Shown here piece by piece: positions 8,042 to 19,618 of a stretch of DNA of 64,000 nucleotides. The notes beneath the pieces were generated by a model. The model had not been told where the DNA came from. It searched no databases and saw only the letters and a program-made list of their open reading frames with translations. The stretch is from Lycium barbarum. Lineage: Eukaryota; Streptophyta; Magnoliopsida; Solanales; Solanaceae. The stretch covers positions 83,776,543 through 83,840,542 of the forward strand of contig NC_083346.1 of NCBI RefSeq assembly GCF_019175385.1. Direction: 5' to 3'. The position numbers and the translations under genes are program-made. How positions within the stretch are numbered: position 1 is the stretch's first letter; each line of letters opens with the position of its first letter.

Positions 8042-10634
8042 TGTTACACCTTGGAAAAATCTTCCGTTGGTACGCAAGTGAATGAACTAGTGATGAGTAC
8101 GAGCGTACGATGTTTCCGCGAGTAAGAAATAACATTTGACGACCCTAAGTGAGATTCCGAAGGCAATCACAATAAGAGAGAGGTTATGCTCCATAATGAA
8201 TAATCATAGGTTTTGGAAATGTGAAAAGTTGCAAGTTTGCATTCTGGCCAGTGGTCGTAAAATGAAATACGGACCGTAAAGTGGTATACGGTCCGTAAAC
8301 TGCCGTGTCGCATTTTGGCTTCCAAAACTTCAACTTTCTGCCAAATGAGCAAATGGTTAAAAACGACCCAAAATACGAACCGTAAAGTGGTTTACGGCCC
8401 CGTAAACTGCGTCCGTAAATCACCACATCTCAGTTTGAGTTTCTGGTTCTGATATGATTAAATACGACCATGAAGGACGGTCCGTAAACTGGAATACGGA
8501 CCGTAAACTAAGTTTACGACCACTGTGCACTTCAAATCAGATTTTTAAGTCATTAGATAAGGGGACCAAGGCTTATTTCATTTCACTTCTACATCACACC
8601 CCTTCTCTCTAGAACATCTCTCTACATATATTCCACAAGAATTCAAGGATATTTGGTGATCAACAACATAAATAAAGGGAATCAAGTGTAAGAAAACCAT
8701 CAAGATCATCCAAGGTCAAGAAATCCAAATGGAGAAAAACTAGGGTTTTCCTCAAAGTGGAGTATTATCAACTAAAGCTTGTTCCTACAACATTTAAGGT
8801 AAGATTCATGCTATTTCTATGTTGTTTAAGGTAGTTAAGAGTTGAAATACTTGGATTGTAGAAGAGTATAGAAAATTGAGTCATGAATATGGAATAGTGT
8901 CATTTTGAGAAATAGTAAGAATTGAGCTATGGGTCTTGATGTATTGTGGTAAATACGATATAAATGATGTTGAGAACATGAGATGAACGATGTATGTAAA
9001 TGGACGTCGTGTGTGTTATGCCCATGGTTATGGATGAATTGAATGTAAGTCTAGAAATATGGATAATGTGAATGAGTAATGGCTATTGTTATGGCATCGT
9101 GAATTTATTATTGACGTTTGGGAGTTGAGATACGTCATGGAGGAGATGCTGTCCGATTTTCTCTAGTTTTAGTCATAGATGCTAGCTATCGATTCTAATG
9201 ATAGTAAGACTTTAATGAAGGTAGAAACGCGATCTTTGAAGGGGAATGTACAAGCGATAAATAGTCAAACGGAAAGGTATGTAAGGCTAACCCTTCTTTC
9301 ATAAGGCGTGGTTCTTTGGCCAAACATCTAAATCCTCTATACGAGTATGTTGTCCTTCAATGATTTGATCTTCCGAGCTTATAAGCTCATGATTCTTTAT
9401 ACGCTACGATTGTACTAAGTTCCTCGCATGACGAGTAGGCCTATTAAGGTAGATGAAATGAATGATGATGATAGTCATAACGGTATTGATGATGGCTATA
9501 ATGATAATAACGATGACGATTTAATGGGGTTAAAAGTAAAGATGCTTATGAGCTATTGTGTATATGTATGAAGATTATGGAACACCGAGCTTATATGGCC
9601 GGGTAGTATATGTATAGATGTATATGTATGTATATTTACGTAACGCGCGCACACCACTGCATTTCGGTATGGACAACACTGAGCCTTGGTAGGGCCAGGT
9701 ACGTGTAACACTGAGCCTTGGTTTGCCAGGTATGTATGATCACCGAGCCTAGATATGATCGGGTACGTGAAACACCGATCCTACGTGGTCGGGTATGTTA
9801 TATAAGGATATGTATGAAACACCGATCCTACGTGGTCGGGTATGCTATGTGTATGACATGATTATGTATATGATATGATTACGAATATGACATGACCATG
9901 TATATGAATGTGAATATGGGCATGTATACGAATACGAGCACAAATATGGTACGGGTATTATGGTGGAGTACGGATAGTGATGTATGTACACAAATACGTA
10001 TTAGCAAGGGAACGTTCCTATGAAAGGCAAGTAAGTGCATATGACGATGATATTGCCATTTCCCATCCTGTGCTATTTCTTATGTTGCTATCTATGCTTC
10101 TATATTGATATTGACTATGCTTTACATACTCAGTATATTCTTTGTACTGACGTCCTTTTGTTTGTGGACGCTGCGTCATGCCCGCAAGTGCACAGGGAGA
10201 CAGGCATGATCCATAGCGGTATTCTCCGAGACCACCTAGCAGAGCTCCATTTCATTCAGAGCCATAGCTTGTGGGTACTCATTCTTTTGTGTACATAATT
10301 ATGGGCACAACGGGGTCCTGTCCCGCTCATGTGATATGTTATACTCTTCTTAGAGGCTCGTAGTCACTTGTATATGGTTAGATATGTCTGGCCTTGTCGG
10401 CCCATATTTTGTATATCATTTTGATAGCCTTATCGGCTCATGTACGTTGATGTGGCATAGATGCCTATCATTATATGAAGGCATTGTCATCCAATGGGAC
10501 TGGTATGATGAACGAATAGATTTATATGTTTAATTGTATGGCTTACCTAGATGTAAGCATAACAGTGTGTTAAGGGGGTGCCCGGGTGGGCTAGCACCGG
10601 GTGCTCGTCGCGGCCCTCTAGATGGGTCGTGACA
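8042..10634 (+). repeat. R1 3' LTR
   Basis: This direct repeat of 497-3103 is 14 bp shorter and begins TGTTACACC. It repeats the palindrome array (about 8265-8515), the donor-like motif with GT at 9277 and the hairpin cassette (10130-10187), in which hairpin 1 has one mispair (AGTAT/GTACT) and the final CAGG has become CAAG. It ends GTGACA at 10634, directly beside R2 integrase sequence. Confidence 0.93.
10130..10187 (+). other. Three-hairpin cassette, R1 3' LTR
   Basis: Same structure as at 2599-2656. Hairpins 2 and 3 are retained; hairpin 1 has one C-to-T mispair and the terminal CAG has become CAA. Confidence 0.7.
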
Positions 10635-12464
10635 TATGATCTCTATCTCCAGCAATAATCCACCAGGCTTCTGATGCTCGACCTTAACCTGTTGACAATT
10701 CGGGCACTAAGCAACAAACTCCGCTATGTCCCTTTTCATGCCATCCCACCAATATAAGCATTTGAGGTCATGATACCTCTTCGTTAACCCCGGATGAAAA
10801 GAATAACGGGCATAATATGCCTCTCCCATAACCTGCCGTCGTAGCCCTACAACATCAGATACACACAACCTGCCCCTATACCGTAGTATTACGTCAGGTG
10901 TAACCCCGAATGGGGTTTTCTCCTTTTGAAGGGCAGTATCCCTATACTGTGACAGAACAGGGTTATCGTACTGACGTCTCTTCACCTCTTCTATGAAAGA
11001 AGACTCAGCAACCTCTCGAACAGAAACTCCACTATCTCCAGAGTTAGCCAAACGGACTCCAAGGCTAGCTAGTTCGTAAATCTCACGAACCATCTACTTC
11101 CTTTCTGGCTGCACATCTGTCAGGCTGCCCATATATTTACGGCTAAGAGCATCTGCTATAACATTTGCTTTCCCTGGATGGTATAGAATGTCAACATCAT
11201 AATCCTTTGATAACTCTAGCCACCGTCTCTATCATAAATTCAGCTCCTTCTGCTTAAAGATATATTGGAGATTTTGTGATCCGTATAGATATTGACAATA
11301 GCACCATATAAATAATGCCTCCATATCTTCAAGGTATGAATCACTGCTGCTAACTCCAGATCATCAGTAGGATAATTCTTCTCGTGCTTTCTGAGCTGTC
11401 TGGAGGCATAGGCTATAACCCTGCCATGCTGCATTAATAAACAACCTAGTCCAACACCTGAAGCGTCACAATAGATAACATAACCATCTGGTCCCTCAGG
11501 AAGAGCTAGAATTGGAGCCGTCGTCAACTTGTCTTTCAGCAACTGGAAGCTTTGCTCGCAAGCATCAGTCCACTGGAACTTAGCTACCTTCAGAGTTATC
11601 CTTGTTAAAGGTACTGAAATCGAGGCAAACCTTTGTATGAATCTCCTGTAATATCCTGCAAGCCCCAAAAAACTACATACTTCAGTAGGTGTCGTAGGTC
11701 TAGGAAAGTCTTTACCGCCTCAATCTTCTGTGTATCTACCCGAATATCGTCAGCTCCAATAAGATTCCCCCAAAATGCTACTGAAGTCAACCAAAATTTG
11801 CACTTAGAAAATTTAGCATATAACTTTTGGTGCTGGAGTACCTTAAGTACCATCCTCAAATGGTCTGCATGCGCCTCTTCTGAACGTGAATAAACAAGAA
11901 TATCATCAATGAATACGATAACGAACGTATCTAAAAATGGTTTGAATACTCGGTTCATCAAATCCATAAACACCGCTGGAGCATTAGTCAGCCCGAAAAA
12001 CATCACTCTAAACTTGTAATGCCCGTAATGGGTCCTGAATGTCATCTTTGGGATATCTTCCTCCTTTACCCGCACTTGATGATAACCTGACCGCAAGTCT
12101 ATCTTCGAAAAACATCTAGCACCCTGCAATTGGTCAAATAGGTCATCAATCCTGGGGAGGGAATACCTGTTCTTTATCGTTACTTTATTCAGCTGCCTAT
12201 AATCAATACACATCCGCAGTGACCCATCTTTCTTCCTCATAAATAGTACTGGTGCTCCCCAAGGTGATGTACTAGGCCTGATGAAGCCTTTTTCTATCAA
12301 GTCTCTCAGTTGCTCCTTTAATTCCTTCAGCTCTGCAGGTGCCATTCTATAAAGAGGAATAGATATAGGCTGAGTATCTGGCAATACATCTATAATGAAC
12401 TCTATCTCTCGTTCTGGAGGGAGACCTGGAAGCTCATCGAGGAATACATCTGGGAATTCATTAA
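10635..12464 (-). pseudogene. R2 RT, RNase H and integrase N-terminus
   Basis: Read leftward from 12464: the RT linker, then [44 protein letters not shown] and the catalytic [12 protein letters not shown] (near 11890), so RT motifs are present. A frame change lies near 11605-11670. RNase H follows with CDASGVGLG and a degraded YTDHK (11240-11668). Next comes the integrase HHCC region with LKCLYWWDGMKRDIAEFV (10707-11093) and CPNCQQVK up to 10635, where R1 interrupts. Stops and shifts separate the segments. The product would copy genomic RNA to DNA and insert it. Confidence 0.87.
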
Positions 12465-12990
12465 CTACCGGACTGACTGAAGAGCCAGTACCTCTGCTTT
12501 CATATCATGCACTCGAACAAGATGATAAATATAGCCTTTTCTAACCATCCTCCTTTCCTTGAGGTATGAAATAAACTTACCCCTCAGCGATGCTGTATTC
12601 CCTCTCCACTTTATAATCGGCTCTCTTGAAAACTGAAATCGAACTATCTTTTCTCTACAATCAACATTAGCATAGCAAGAAGCCAGCCAATCCATACCTA
12701 TGATAACATCATACTCAGTCATGTCTAACTCTATCAGGTCTACTATGGTATGACGACTATACATACCCACCGAGCAATTTCTATATACTTGCCTAGCTAT
12801 GACAGAATCTCGTACCGGTGTAGCTACCTCAAATGATTCTATCGACTCAGGTTCTATTTCGATTCTACTAGCAACAAAGGGGGATATATATGATAAGGTG
12901 GAACCTGGATCTATTAATACATATACGTCTTGGGAGAAAATCGATAATATCCCTGTAACCACATTCGGTGACGCCTCCTGATCCTGCCTA
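12465..12990 (-). pseudogene. R2 aspartic protease
   Basis: On the minus strand the frame begins near VVTGILSIFSQDVYVLIDPGS, holding the retropepsin-like DPGST active site (about 12900-12920), and continues through IGMDWLASCYANVDC and [12 protein letters not shown]. The order and motifs match the protease of R1 and R5. A stop near 12465 separates it from RT. It would cleave the Gag-Pol polyprotein. Confidence 0.85.
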
Positions 12991-13007
12991 CTAGCTAAAT
13001 CATATAT

Positions 13008-14386
13008 TCAATTCGAGGGACCGCTAGAACTGGAAGCTCCGCCATGACCTTTACCACGGCCTACTGGCGTCTGAATACCCTGCCCCGTAGGGCGCATGGC
13101 TATAGAAGATGAACCAGCAACCGACCGAGTGGGCTGAGCCATACCACTTGCACACCTCCAAAAGGACACTCTCTCATCATACGTCCTTGACGGCTGCAAG
13201 ATAAACAAGCACTTGTAGCCCAACGATATTCCCTAAAATGGGGCCTACCACACCGAGAACACCAAGGCAAAGGTGCCCTCGACTGACTCAAACCCCTGCT
13301 CATCTGTGAACCTGGAGCCTGCAGCTCTGATCGGCTCCTGAATACCCTGTGCGATCGAATCCCCTACCCACGAACCATGGGGGCGCACTCTGTGCTGGCT
13401 GGGAAGAATATCTAACATGCTGCTGAGGCTGCCCGCCTCGAAACTCACAAGAATAACCCGTTGATCTAGCCCTCTTATGTTGGCCTCTATCATGGTGTCT
13501 ATCTGGCTAACGTCCCCTGTGTCAATCCTCTACCCCTTGTGCATATGCCTGTACCCGAGCAATATCAATACCTGGATGAAGAGCCACTGCCATACAACCA
13601 TCAACCAGATAACGATCTAGTCTCATCACATAACGATGCACTCTATCCACCATATCAGCTACAATAGTCGGTTCATATCTAGCCAACGAATCAACCTCAA
13701 GACTTCGAACGCTCCTGCCACTCTGCCACAAATGTAAGAATCTATCAACTCTAGCTTGCCTCATCTCTGGAGGCAGGAAGTGTCCAAGGAAAGCCTCCAC
13801 AAACTCATCCTATACTGCTGGAGGAGCATCCTTGCCCCTGGATAACTCCCAAGCTTCATACACATTAACGGCTACATCCCGCAATCGATACGAAGCCAAC
13901 TCAACAGACTCATTTTCAGAAGCCCTCATTATCCTCAATGTACGCTCCATTTGCCGAATAAAATCCTATGGATTATCCTTGAGCTTTGACCCAAAAAACT
14001 CTGGAGGATTACAATTCAGTAAGTCACGAACCCTCAAGCTATCAGACCTATCCGCATAGTCAACTCTTTGTCTATGCCTGCGAGCCTGCCCTGCCACTAA
14101 TCTGGTTAACAACTGAACTACATCTCTCATGGCCGTATCCTCAGCCCCTAGCTGAGGAGCTGGAGGATCAGATACTGAGGCCTCGAGAGCTGGTGGTGGT
14201 GCTACCTCCAGAACTGGAGCTGCTGCTGCTCCAAGCTCCTCTGGAGGTGGCGATGTAGCAGAGCTCGCTGACCGGACTACCGTCTCAGGCATAAACTGGG
14301 CATAGGCCCTAGTAACTTTCTTAGTCTAACTAGCATCTCCGGCTACTGATTTACCCTTCTGGCAGCTGTCGCTTTCTTGGAGGTAT
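13008..14386 (-). pseudogene. R2 gag, start codon lost
   Basis: The expected start lies at 14386, where the codon is ATA rather than ATG before PPRKRQLPEG, and TAA follows soon after. Downstream are Pro-rich linkers, NCNPPEFFGSK (about 13990-14020), the capsid-like EAFLGHFLPPEMRQARVDRF (13740-13800), and a zinc-knuckle region at 13100-13303 in which CLSCSRQGRMMREC has Arg where the His ligand is expected, so the knuckle is damaged. The reading frame is broken several times. Confidence 0.8.
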
Positions 14387-14496
14387 AGCTGGAAACACAT
14401 TAATTCGTTAGAGAGGGACTATCGTGATAACATAGCTCTATCGCACGATCTAGAGTAAGAAAGAAAGATGACATCCTAAATGTCCTGTAGCTTTCT

Positions 14497-14532
14497 GTTT
14501 ATATATATGGTGCGTAACGCACCGATAAACAA
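14497..14532 (-). other. Leader hairpin, R2
   Basis: Outer stem TGTTTAT / ATAAACA (7 bp) and inner stem GGTGCG / CGCACC (6 bp, 3-nt loop). The inner stem differs from GTGTG / CACAC in R1 but pairing is kept. The motif GATCGTGCGATAGAGC lies close by at about 14437-14452 on the minus strand. Confidence 0.6.
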
Positions 14533-14572
14533 GACTCTACCAGAAATGGTCTGTAGACACTCCGATGATGAA

Positions 14573-14586
14573 CTGCTTTGATACCA
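14573..14586 (-). other. R2 primer-binding site
   Basis: On the minus strand this reads TGGTATCAAAGCAG, complementary to initiator Met-tRNA with one change (G to A). It lies four bases inside the LTR end at 14591. Confidence 0.85.
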
Positions 14587-15060
14587 CTTTTGTCACGACC
14601 CAAACCGATGGGCCATGACTAGTGCCCAAATTGGACACTTGTATACGAACCTGTTAGATATAATCAGATTGATACTAAGGACAATGTGGAAATATATAAA
14701 AGCAAGTTGTAGACTTATAATGCCATATATCAAAATGAACCTGTCTCCTGGGGAGTCACAGTTAACCAAACATAAAAAAATATGCAAGCCTACAAGGCTG
14801 CCACTATACACGAGAATATCCAAAATGAACTATGCCTATATAGCTAACCAAACCATATATACAACCCACACATGTCCACAGATCTCTAAGAGTATAATAG
14901 TGTAATATGACGGTACAGGGCCCCGTCGTACCCCCGAATATACATAAGTCTATATCAAAAGGATCTGTACCAAAATGACTCAAGCTCCGGAACGATGGAG
15001 CTCTCCAAGCAGCCGAGCAGATGTCCTAAGCTGGAGGATCACCAAACTGAGCATCTGTAC

Positions 15061-15117
15061 CTGCGGGCATGAAATGCTGCCCCCGAAGAAAGGGGGTCAT
15101 TACGGAAAGGGTACTGA
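15061..15117 (-). other. Three-hairpin cassette, R2 LTR
   Basis: Hairpin 1 has one mispair (TCAGTAC / GTAATGA). Hairpin 2 is the CCCCC / GGGGG version. Hairpin 3 is decayed, though its TTTCATGCC loop and CGCAG arm remain. It lies 470 nt from the LTR 3' end. Confidence 0.65.
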
Positions 15118-15239
15118 ATATGTAAAGCATGAAGTACAGTAATGAAGATCATGACTGAGTGAAAAGATGACAAGAAATAAGTATGATAATTAAGGAATAC
15201 CAAAGCATCTGTACCTTATATTGAGAGTCATGCATCTAT

Positions 15240-15400
15240 AATATACCGTACCCGGCCCATTATGGGACTCGGTGAAATATAATATACCGTACCCGGCCCA
15301 TTATAGGACTCGGTGAAATATAATACGTACTCGGCTCATTATGGGACTCGGTGAAATATAATACGTACCCGGCCCTCTAGTGAGGGACTCGGTGAAATAT
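15240..15400 (-). repeat. Tandem array in R2 LTR
   Basis: Four units of roughly 40-45 bp share CCCGGCCC, a short self-complementary CCCATTATGGG or CCCTCTAGTGAGGG, and GGGACTCGGTGAAATAT. The centres differ while the flanking CCC/GGG pairing is kept. It lies between the donor-like motif and the hairpin cassette, where other LTRs here also have arrays. Confidence 0.75.
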
Positions 15401-17619
15401 GCAATGAAACTGTGCATGAGTAATAGGAGCAATCATCTACAAAATGAATCATCATTTGGGATTCAAGAGAATAATTAGAATGAACCAACACTTGTGAATC
15501 AAAGACAACTGTCATGTCAAGTAGTGCTGAGAACTAGAGTTCATTGGAGTCATGTATGTTCGCTGTTTGCTCATTTTCTGTAATTCATGCCGAAGAAGAA
15601 AGAAGGGATAGCTTTAAATACCTTGAAGCTTATCTATTCGCTCAACTTCTACTTCTTGAACTCTTAAATCTACAATCAAGGGAATTCAAACTATTGTTAG
15701 ACTCGTTATTGTTACGCCCTAGAAAATTTTTAATGTTATAAGGCTGCAGACGGCTTAATGTGAACTCAAGGAGGAGAAAATATTACAAGTATAAAGGATG
15801 AAATTCTACTGTATTAGCATGAGGATAGCATGAGTATGATATTTGGAATTCGTACAATATGATTGGAATGATACGTTAAAAGATATATAGCCCTCGTAAT
15901 CGTAAGCTGAGGTGGGGTCCACATGTAGAGATTTTATAAAGGACGTATGACAAGTTATATGGATAATATATGTAAAGCTAAACACAACTCAAGAAGGACC
16001 CTTGAGCCAAATCAAAGTGGAAGCCCTCCAAAAAGAAGTGTTTAAGTTACGTTTTCGGGTGATCTGACTTCGGGAGGCCATAACCCCATCATTATTTGGG
16101 AATTTGGGAACACTTCTAAAATAAAAGTTGTAGATAATTGAAATACCTTTCAAACCATAGGTCGTGAGCCTTCACACGACATAGGGATAAAAGGTTATGG
16201 ACGTTTTAATACAGCAAGGTCAAGCTGGGCAGTGGGCTCGGCCCAACCCGATTCCAAGTCGGGTCAGGCCCACTTCCCTTGCTATTTAAGGGAAATTTTT
16301 AGCCTTATCTGCCTCATTTTTCATACCAAAGGTCCAGAATATTTTAGATAGAGAGAGAGGAGAGTTAGAGAGAGAAAGTGGAGAATTGATCATGTTCGAG
16401 GTCCTGAATTCCGAGGCTTGTGAAGAGTAAAGTGTAGTACAAGTTGTTGCCGCCGTTTTAAGCTATAAATTGAACTTGGGGGATTTTGTTTTCGTGGTGG
16501 CTTCTCATATAAGGTATGTTTAAGATTTTAATGATGTTCTTACCCTGATCATTGATAGATTTGACGGGTTAGAATAGAGAAAATGACATTGAAAGTTCGG
16601 TTATAATTTTTGGATATCAAATGACTTGGGGGCTGTTTTGGTATGATTAAATGGATAGGATTAGTTTGATATTGATATAAAATAATTGTTGATATTGTTG
16701 TTGATGTTGTTGATAAGTTTTTGTTCTTGAATTTTGGAGAATAAAGTGTATGAAGATATCGTATACAAAGCGTATACCGGGCCGTTTTGGTGTATATCCT
16801 TGGGAGTTGATACTTTGAGTTTAAAAAGGCTTATATGAGATGGTTCTTGTTGTTGTTAATTTAGCTGAATTGGATTCTTGGGGTTGTCGAGTTTATAAAG
16901 GAAATGCTGTCAAAATTCCGTTAGAAATAAAGATTTAAGGATATATATTGGATTGATTGTTGGTAAATTGGTATTGTTGATAGATTAGTTTGCCCCGAAG
17001 ATGGGCTGTGGTTAGCTGGAAAGCGGCAAAGGTATGTATGGCAAACCTTTCTTCCTATGGCATGATTCTTGTTGCTATTCATTCTATATGTACTCCATAT
17101 GATTCCATTCTTAGACGAGTAAGGCCTAAATGTTTCTTGTGATGGATTATTGATATTGTACTCCTATTCTATTCTAAACGGAACACCCATAAGGTGCCAA
17201 GTTGAGTTGTGTATATGGTTTTACTAATGATTTCGAGGAAATTAGTTTTATACTAAAGGAAACATAAAGTTTGATTTTCAAAACCACTCCGAAGGGGGTG
17301 CGAGATTTTAGTACTTCATTTCATTTACGATTTATGTTTACATTCCATAGTATCATCCCTTTGTATTGATATGATCATTTTTTCTTTGAGTAGGGCAATA
17401 CGATGAAATTGAGTAGGATATAAGTAGTAAGAATTTCATAACAATTCTACCCTCAAACCTGGAAGTATGTCCTCCTAAGTCTAGTGAGATACAAATTTGA
17501 TAACTTCTTATAAAGACTAAGGCGAATAACTGGATTGTGATGAATTGATTAGTGACTTATAATATAAATTGAAATTGATATTTGTGGATTGAGTTTGTGT
17601 TGATATGATGATGATATTA

Positions 17620-17815
17620 AGCTGGAAGCGGCTCCCCGAAGGGGCCATCATTATTAAGCCGGAAGCGGCTGCCCGAAGGGGCCATCATTATTAAGCCGGA
17701 AGCGGCTGCCCGAAGGGTCCATTATTATTATGCCGGAAGCGGCCGTCCGAAGGGACTATTGTGATACTAGCCGGAAGCGGCTGTCCGAAGGGACAATTTG
17801 GTTAACATGTCGGAA
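17620..17815 (+). repeat. Tandem hairpin array in R3 LTR
   Basis: About five units of 38-40 bp each carry GCCGGAAGCGGC, itself foldable, followed by TGCCCGAAGGGGCCATCATTATTA or variants such as GTCCGAAGGGAC. CCC/GGG arms change together with the loop GAA kept. The same array occurs in S1 (reverse strand, 20885-21040 and 21345-21560) and in the other R3 LTR (27635-27810). Confidence 0.8.
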
Positions 17816-17976
17816 GTGGCATGTGTGTTGGATTGCATTATTTACTTAAAGATTGTTTTGAGACTTCGTGTGCACATTTATGTTTCTTCCAGCGAAGGCT
17901 GCAAGTATTGAGTTAGATTGTGATTTCTTCTCTCCTCAATCAAATTATGATTATGATTTGTTACCACCTTACATAC

Positions 17977-18035
17977 TCAGTACATTGTCCGTACTGACGT
18001 CTTTTTGCCTGGGGACGCTGCGTTTATGCCCGCAG
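17977..18035 (+). other. Three-hairpin cassette, R3 5' LTR
   Basis: Hairpin 1 TCAGTAC / GTACTGA, hairpin 2 CGTCT / GGACG (one G-T wobble), hairpin 3 CTGCG / CGCAG; 59 nt in all, ending 449 nt before the LTR end. Confidence 0.75.
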
Positions 18036-18544
18036 CCCCAGATTGTTTGGCAGGTTAAGTGTATAGCTAGGATGCTTGGACGTCAGCTGGGATTGGCAAG
18101 TTCCACCTCATTCTGGATCTGTGCTGAGTCATGTATCGATATGTATGATTATGGGTATGTCAGGGCCCTGTCCTGGCTCATAATGTTCAGTTTACTTCTT
18201 AGAGACTTCTGCAGACAATGTCCTGTGGTATGTTTGTCGAGATGTCGACAAAGTGATGTCAGTTGAGTCCTTTGTGGATTTTAAAAGAGTATGTATTTTA
18301 GATGATTTCAGTTGGTTTAAAGTACTTATTTGATTGAAAGTTTTCATAATCGTTATAAAGATAATGATTCCTATTTGGAAAAGTTTTATATTCTTAAAAG
18401 TTTTTGACATGATAGGATTTGATAGAGCAAATGTCTAAAGGTTCGCTTGACTCTGATGAGAGTTACCATTGTTAGGGTGTGACAAAGTGGTATCAGAGCA
18501 GTTCCTTCTAGGGTTTGTCTGCAAAGTCGTGTCAGGTGGAGTCT

Positions 18545-18580
18545 TGTTCATGGGCGTGTTGTCGACCACACTTATGAACA
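18545..18580 (+). other. Leader hairpin, R3
   Basis: Outer stem TGTTCAT / ATGAACA (7 bp) with an inner GTGT / ACAC. Compared with TGTTTAT / ATAAACA in R2 and R5, one T-A pair has become C-G on both arms, a compensatory change. Confidence 0.65.
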
Positions 18581-19582
18581 GAAGGCTACAGGGCGTCTAG
18601 GATGGTTTCCCTTCATTCAGATCATAGATTGTGCTATAGAGCTGTGTTATAGGCCTTGAATCCTTGCCATTAACCTTAAGATTTAAAGTTTGATTAAGTG
18701 ATTGTAAGGTGCAGCTATGATTGCGAAATTGGAATTGTTCGTAAGAAAGGTAAGTTCTCTGATGATTAATGATTGCTATGTGAGGTAAGTGCTGTAGGTT
18801 AAGGATTGCAGTTAGAAAGGTATGCTTCTTATCGAATTGAGAATGTCATTTGTGAAGAACATTTGTACAGGTATGTATAGGGTGTTGTAATATGATTGTG
18901 GCCCTGTGAGGCAAGTTCATATATTTTGATTGTTGCCTTCTAAGGCTTGTTGGTTAGTTGTATACAGGTGGGTAGTACAAATTACAGTGGAGGTTCTGCA
19001 AAAATTTGGTTAAAAATTGATTGTGATCAGTATATATATGTATGCTATGATCAGCAAGATACGCAAGTGTAAACTGAAGAATGAAAGGTTAATAATAGTT
19101 GTAAATCGACTGAAAGGAGGGTTATAAGATGGGTTCAGAATGAGTTTGGGAGTTAGGTTGAAATTACTCGTGGATATAGAAGTGAGTCGAGGGTTAAGTT
19201 AAGTTCTCTCGGCGATTAGAAGTAAGGTTGATGAACTAAGATTAATGTGATTCAAATAATGTGATAAGATTATGAGAAAAGACTTAAGAGGGGAAGCAAT
19301 GATAAGCAATGAGTCATTCGAGAGGTGAGTTAGTATAAAAAAGAGTAAGCTTAAACGAGTAAAGAATGAAACAAGGAAGAGAAAGAAACATGATTACATG
19401 TGTCTGAGGAAAGGGAGTAATGAGTCCCTTATAGAAATCAATATAACTGAAAGCATCAATGAGGTTAAGGGAAGTTAGAGCTTATAGAGGAAAGATAAGT
19501 ATTGAAAAGGACATTAGGAATTGTGAAGGGTTGAGTGATATTAATAAACATAGGAATTGGATACGAGTATTAGTCTTTATTT

Positions 19583-19618
19583 AACATTCGAGGACGAATG
19601 TTTCTCAGAAGGGAAGGA
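19583..19618 (+). other. R3 pre-PPT hairpin and polypurine tract
   Basis: AACATTCG, AGGA and CGAATGTT as in R1 (19583-19602), followed by a purine-rich AGAAGGGAAGGA tract directly before the 3' LTR at 19619. Confidence 0.75.

Larger units (their letters stand above)
497..10634 (+). mobile_element. R1: full-length Ty3/gypsy (Tekay/Del-like) retrotransposon with two LTRs
   Basis: The element begins TGTTACACC and ends GTCGTGACA, with 5' LTR 497-3103, internal region 3104-8041 and 3' LTR 8042-10634. It has a Met-tRNA primer-binding site, gag-pol in one direction, and a polypurine tract that has become a 24-G run. The LTRs differ at only scattered positions, so insertion looks recent compared with its neighbours. 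TSDs are TAAGA and TATGA (one mismatch). It sits inside the integrase gene of R2. Gag-Pol is disabled by a deletion in RT and several stops, so if the damage preceded insertion the copy was made in trans. Confidence 0.93.
14591..15709 (-). repeat. R2 5' LTR, 3' half
   Basis: On the minus strand this ends GGGTCGTGACA at 14591. It contains the three-hairpin cassette (15061-15117), a tandem array at about 15240-15400 and the donor-like AAG|GTATTTAAAG near 15620. R3 interrupts it at 15710; the LTR resumes at 28485. Confidence 0.88.
15710..18484 (+). repeat. R3 5' LTR
   Basis: Starts TGTTACGCCC and ends GGGTGTGACA. A GC-rich stretch with GGGCTCGGCCC and GTCGGGTCAGG precedes GCTATTTAAGGG (about 16280), a plausible TATA region, followed by a purine-rich GAGAGAGAG stretch. 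Donor-like sequences AAG|GTATGT lie at about 16513 and AAAG|GTATGTATGG with GT at 17032. A tandem hairpin array (17620-17815) and the hairpin cassette (17977-18035) follow. Confidence 0.92.
18485..19618 (+). other. R3 internal region: leader, no coding sequence, 3' signals
   Basis: It opens with primer-binding site TGGTATCAGAGCAG (18488-18501) and the leader hairpin (18545-18580). The motif GATTGTGCTATAGAGC near 18624 corresponds to the leader motif of R1. The phrase GTGGCCCTGTGAGGCA at about 18899 also occurs in the 3' untranslated part of R1 (near 7884), so the interior looks like leader plus 3' region with gag-pol lost. The rest is purine-rich and has no protein similarity I can see. Confidence 0.8.

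Noticed and set aside
15061..15117. The three-hairpin cassette as a tRNA gene or tRNA-like relic
   Set aside because: Hairpin 1 has a 7-nt loop, but there is no acceptor stem, no T-arm sequence and no B box; the order does not fit a cloverleaf.
17868..18266. A 132-residue frame repeated at 20532-20840, 21009-21302 and 27850-28158
   Set aside because: It recurs only because it lies in copies of the same R3-family LTR and spans the hairpin cassette; the pattern of change follows RNA pairing, not codons.
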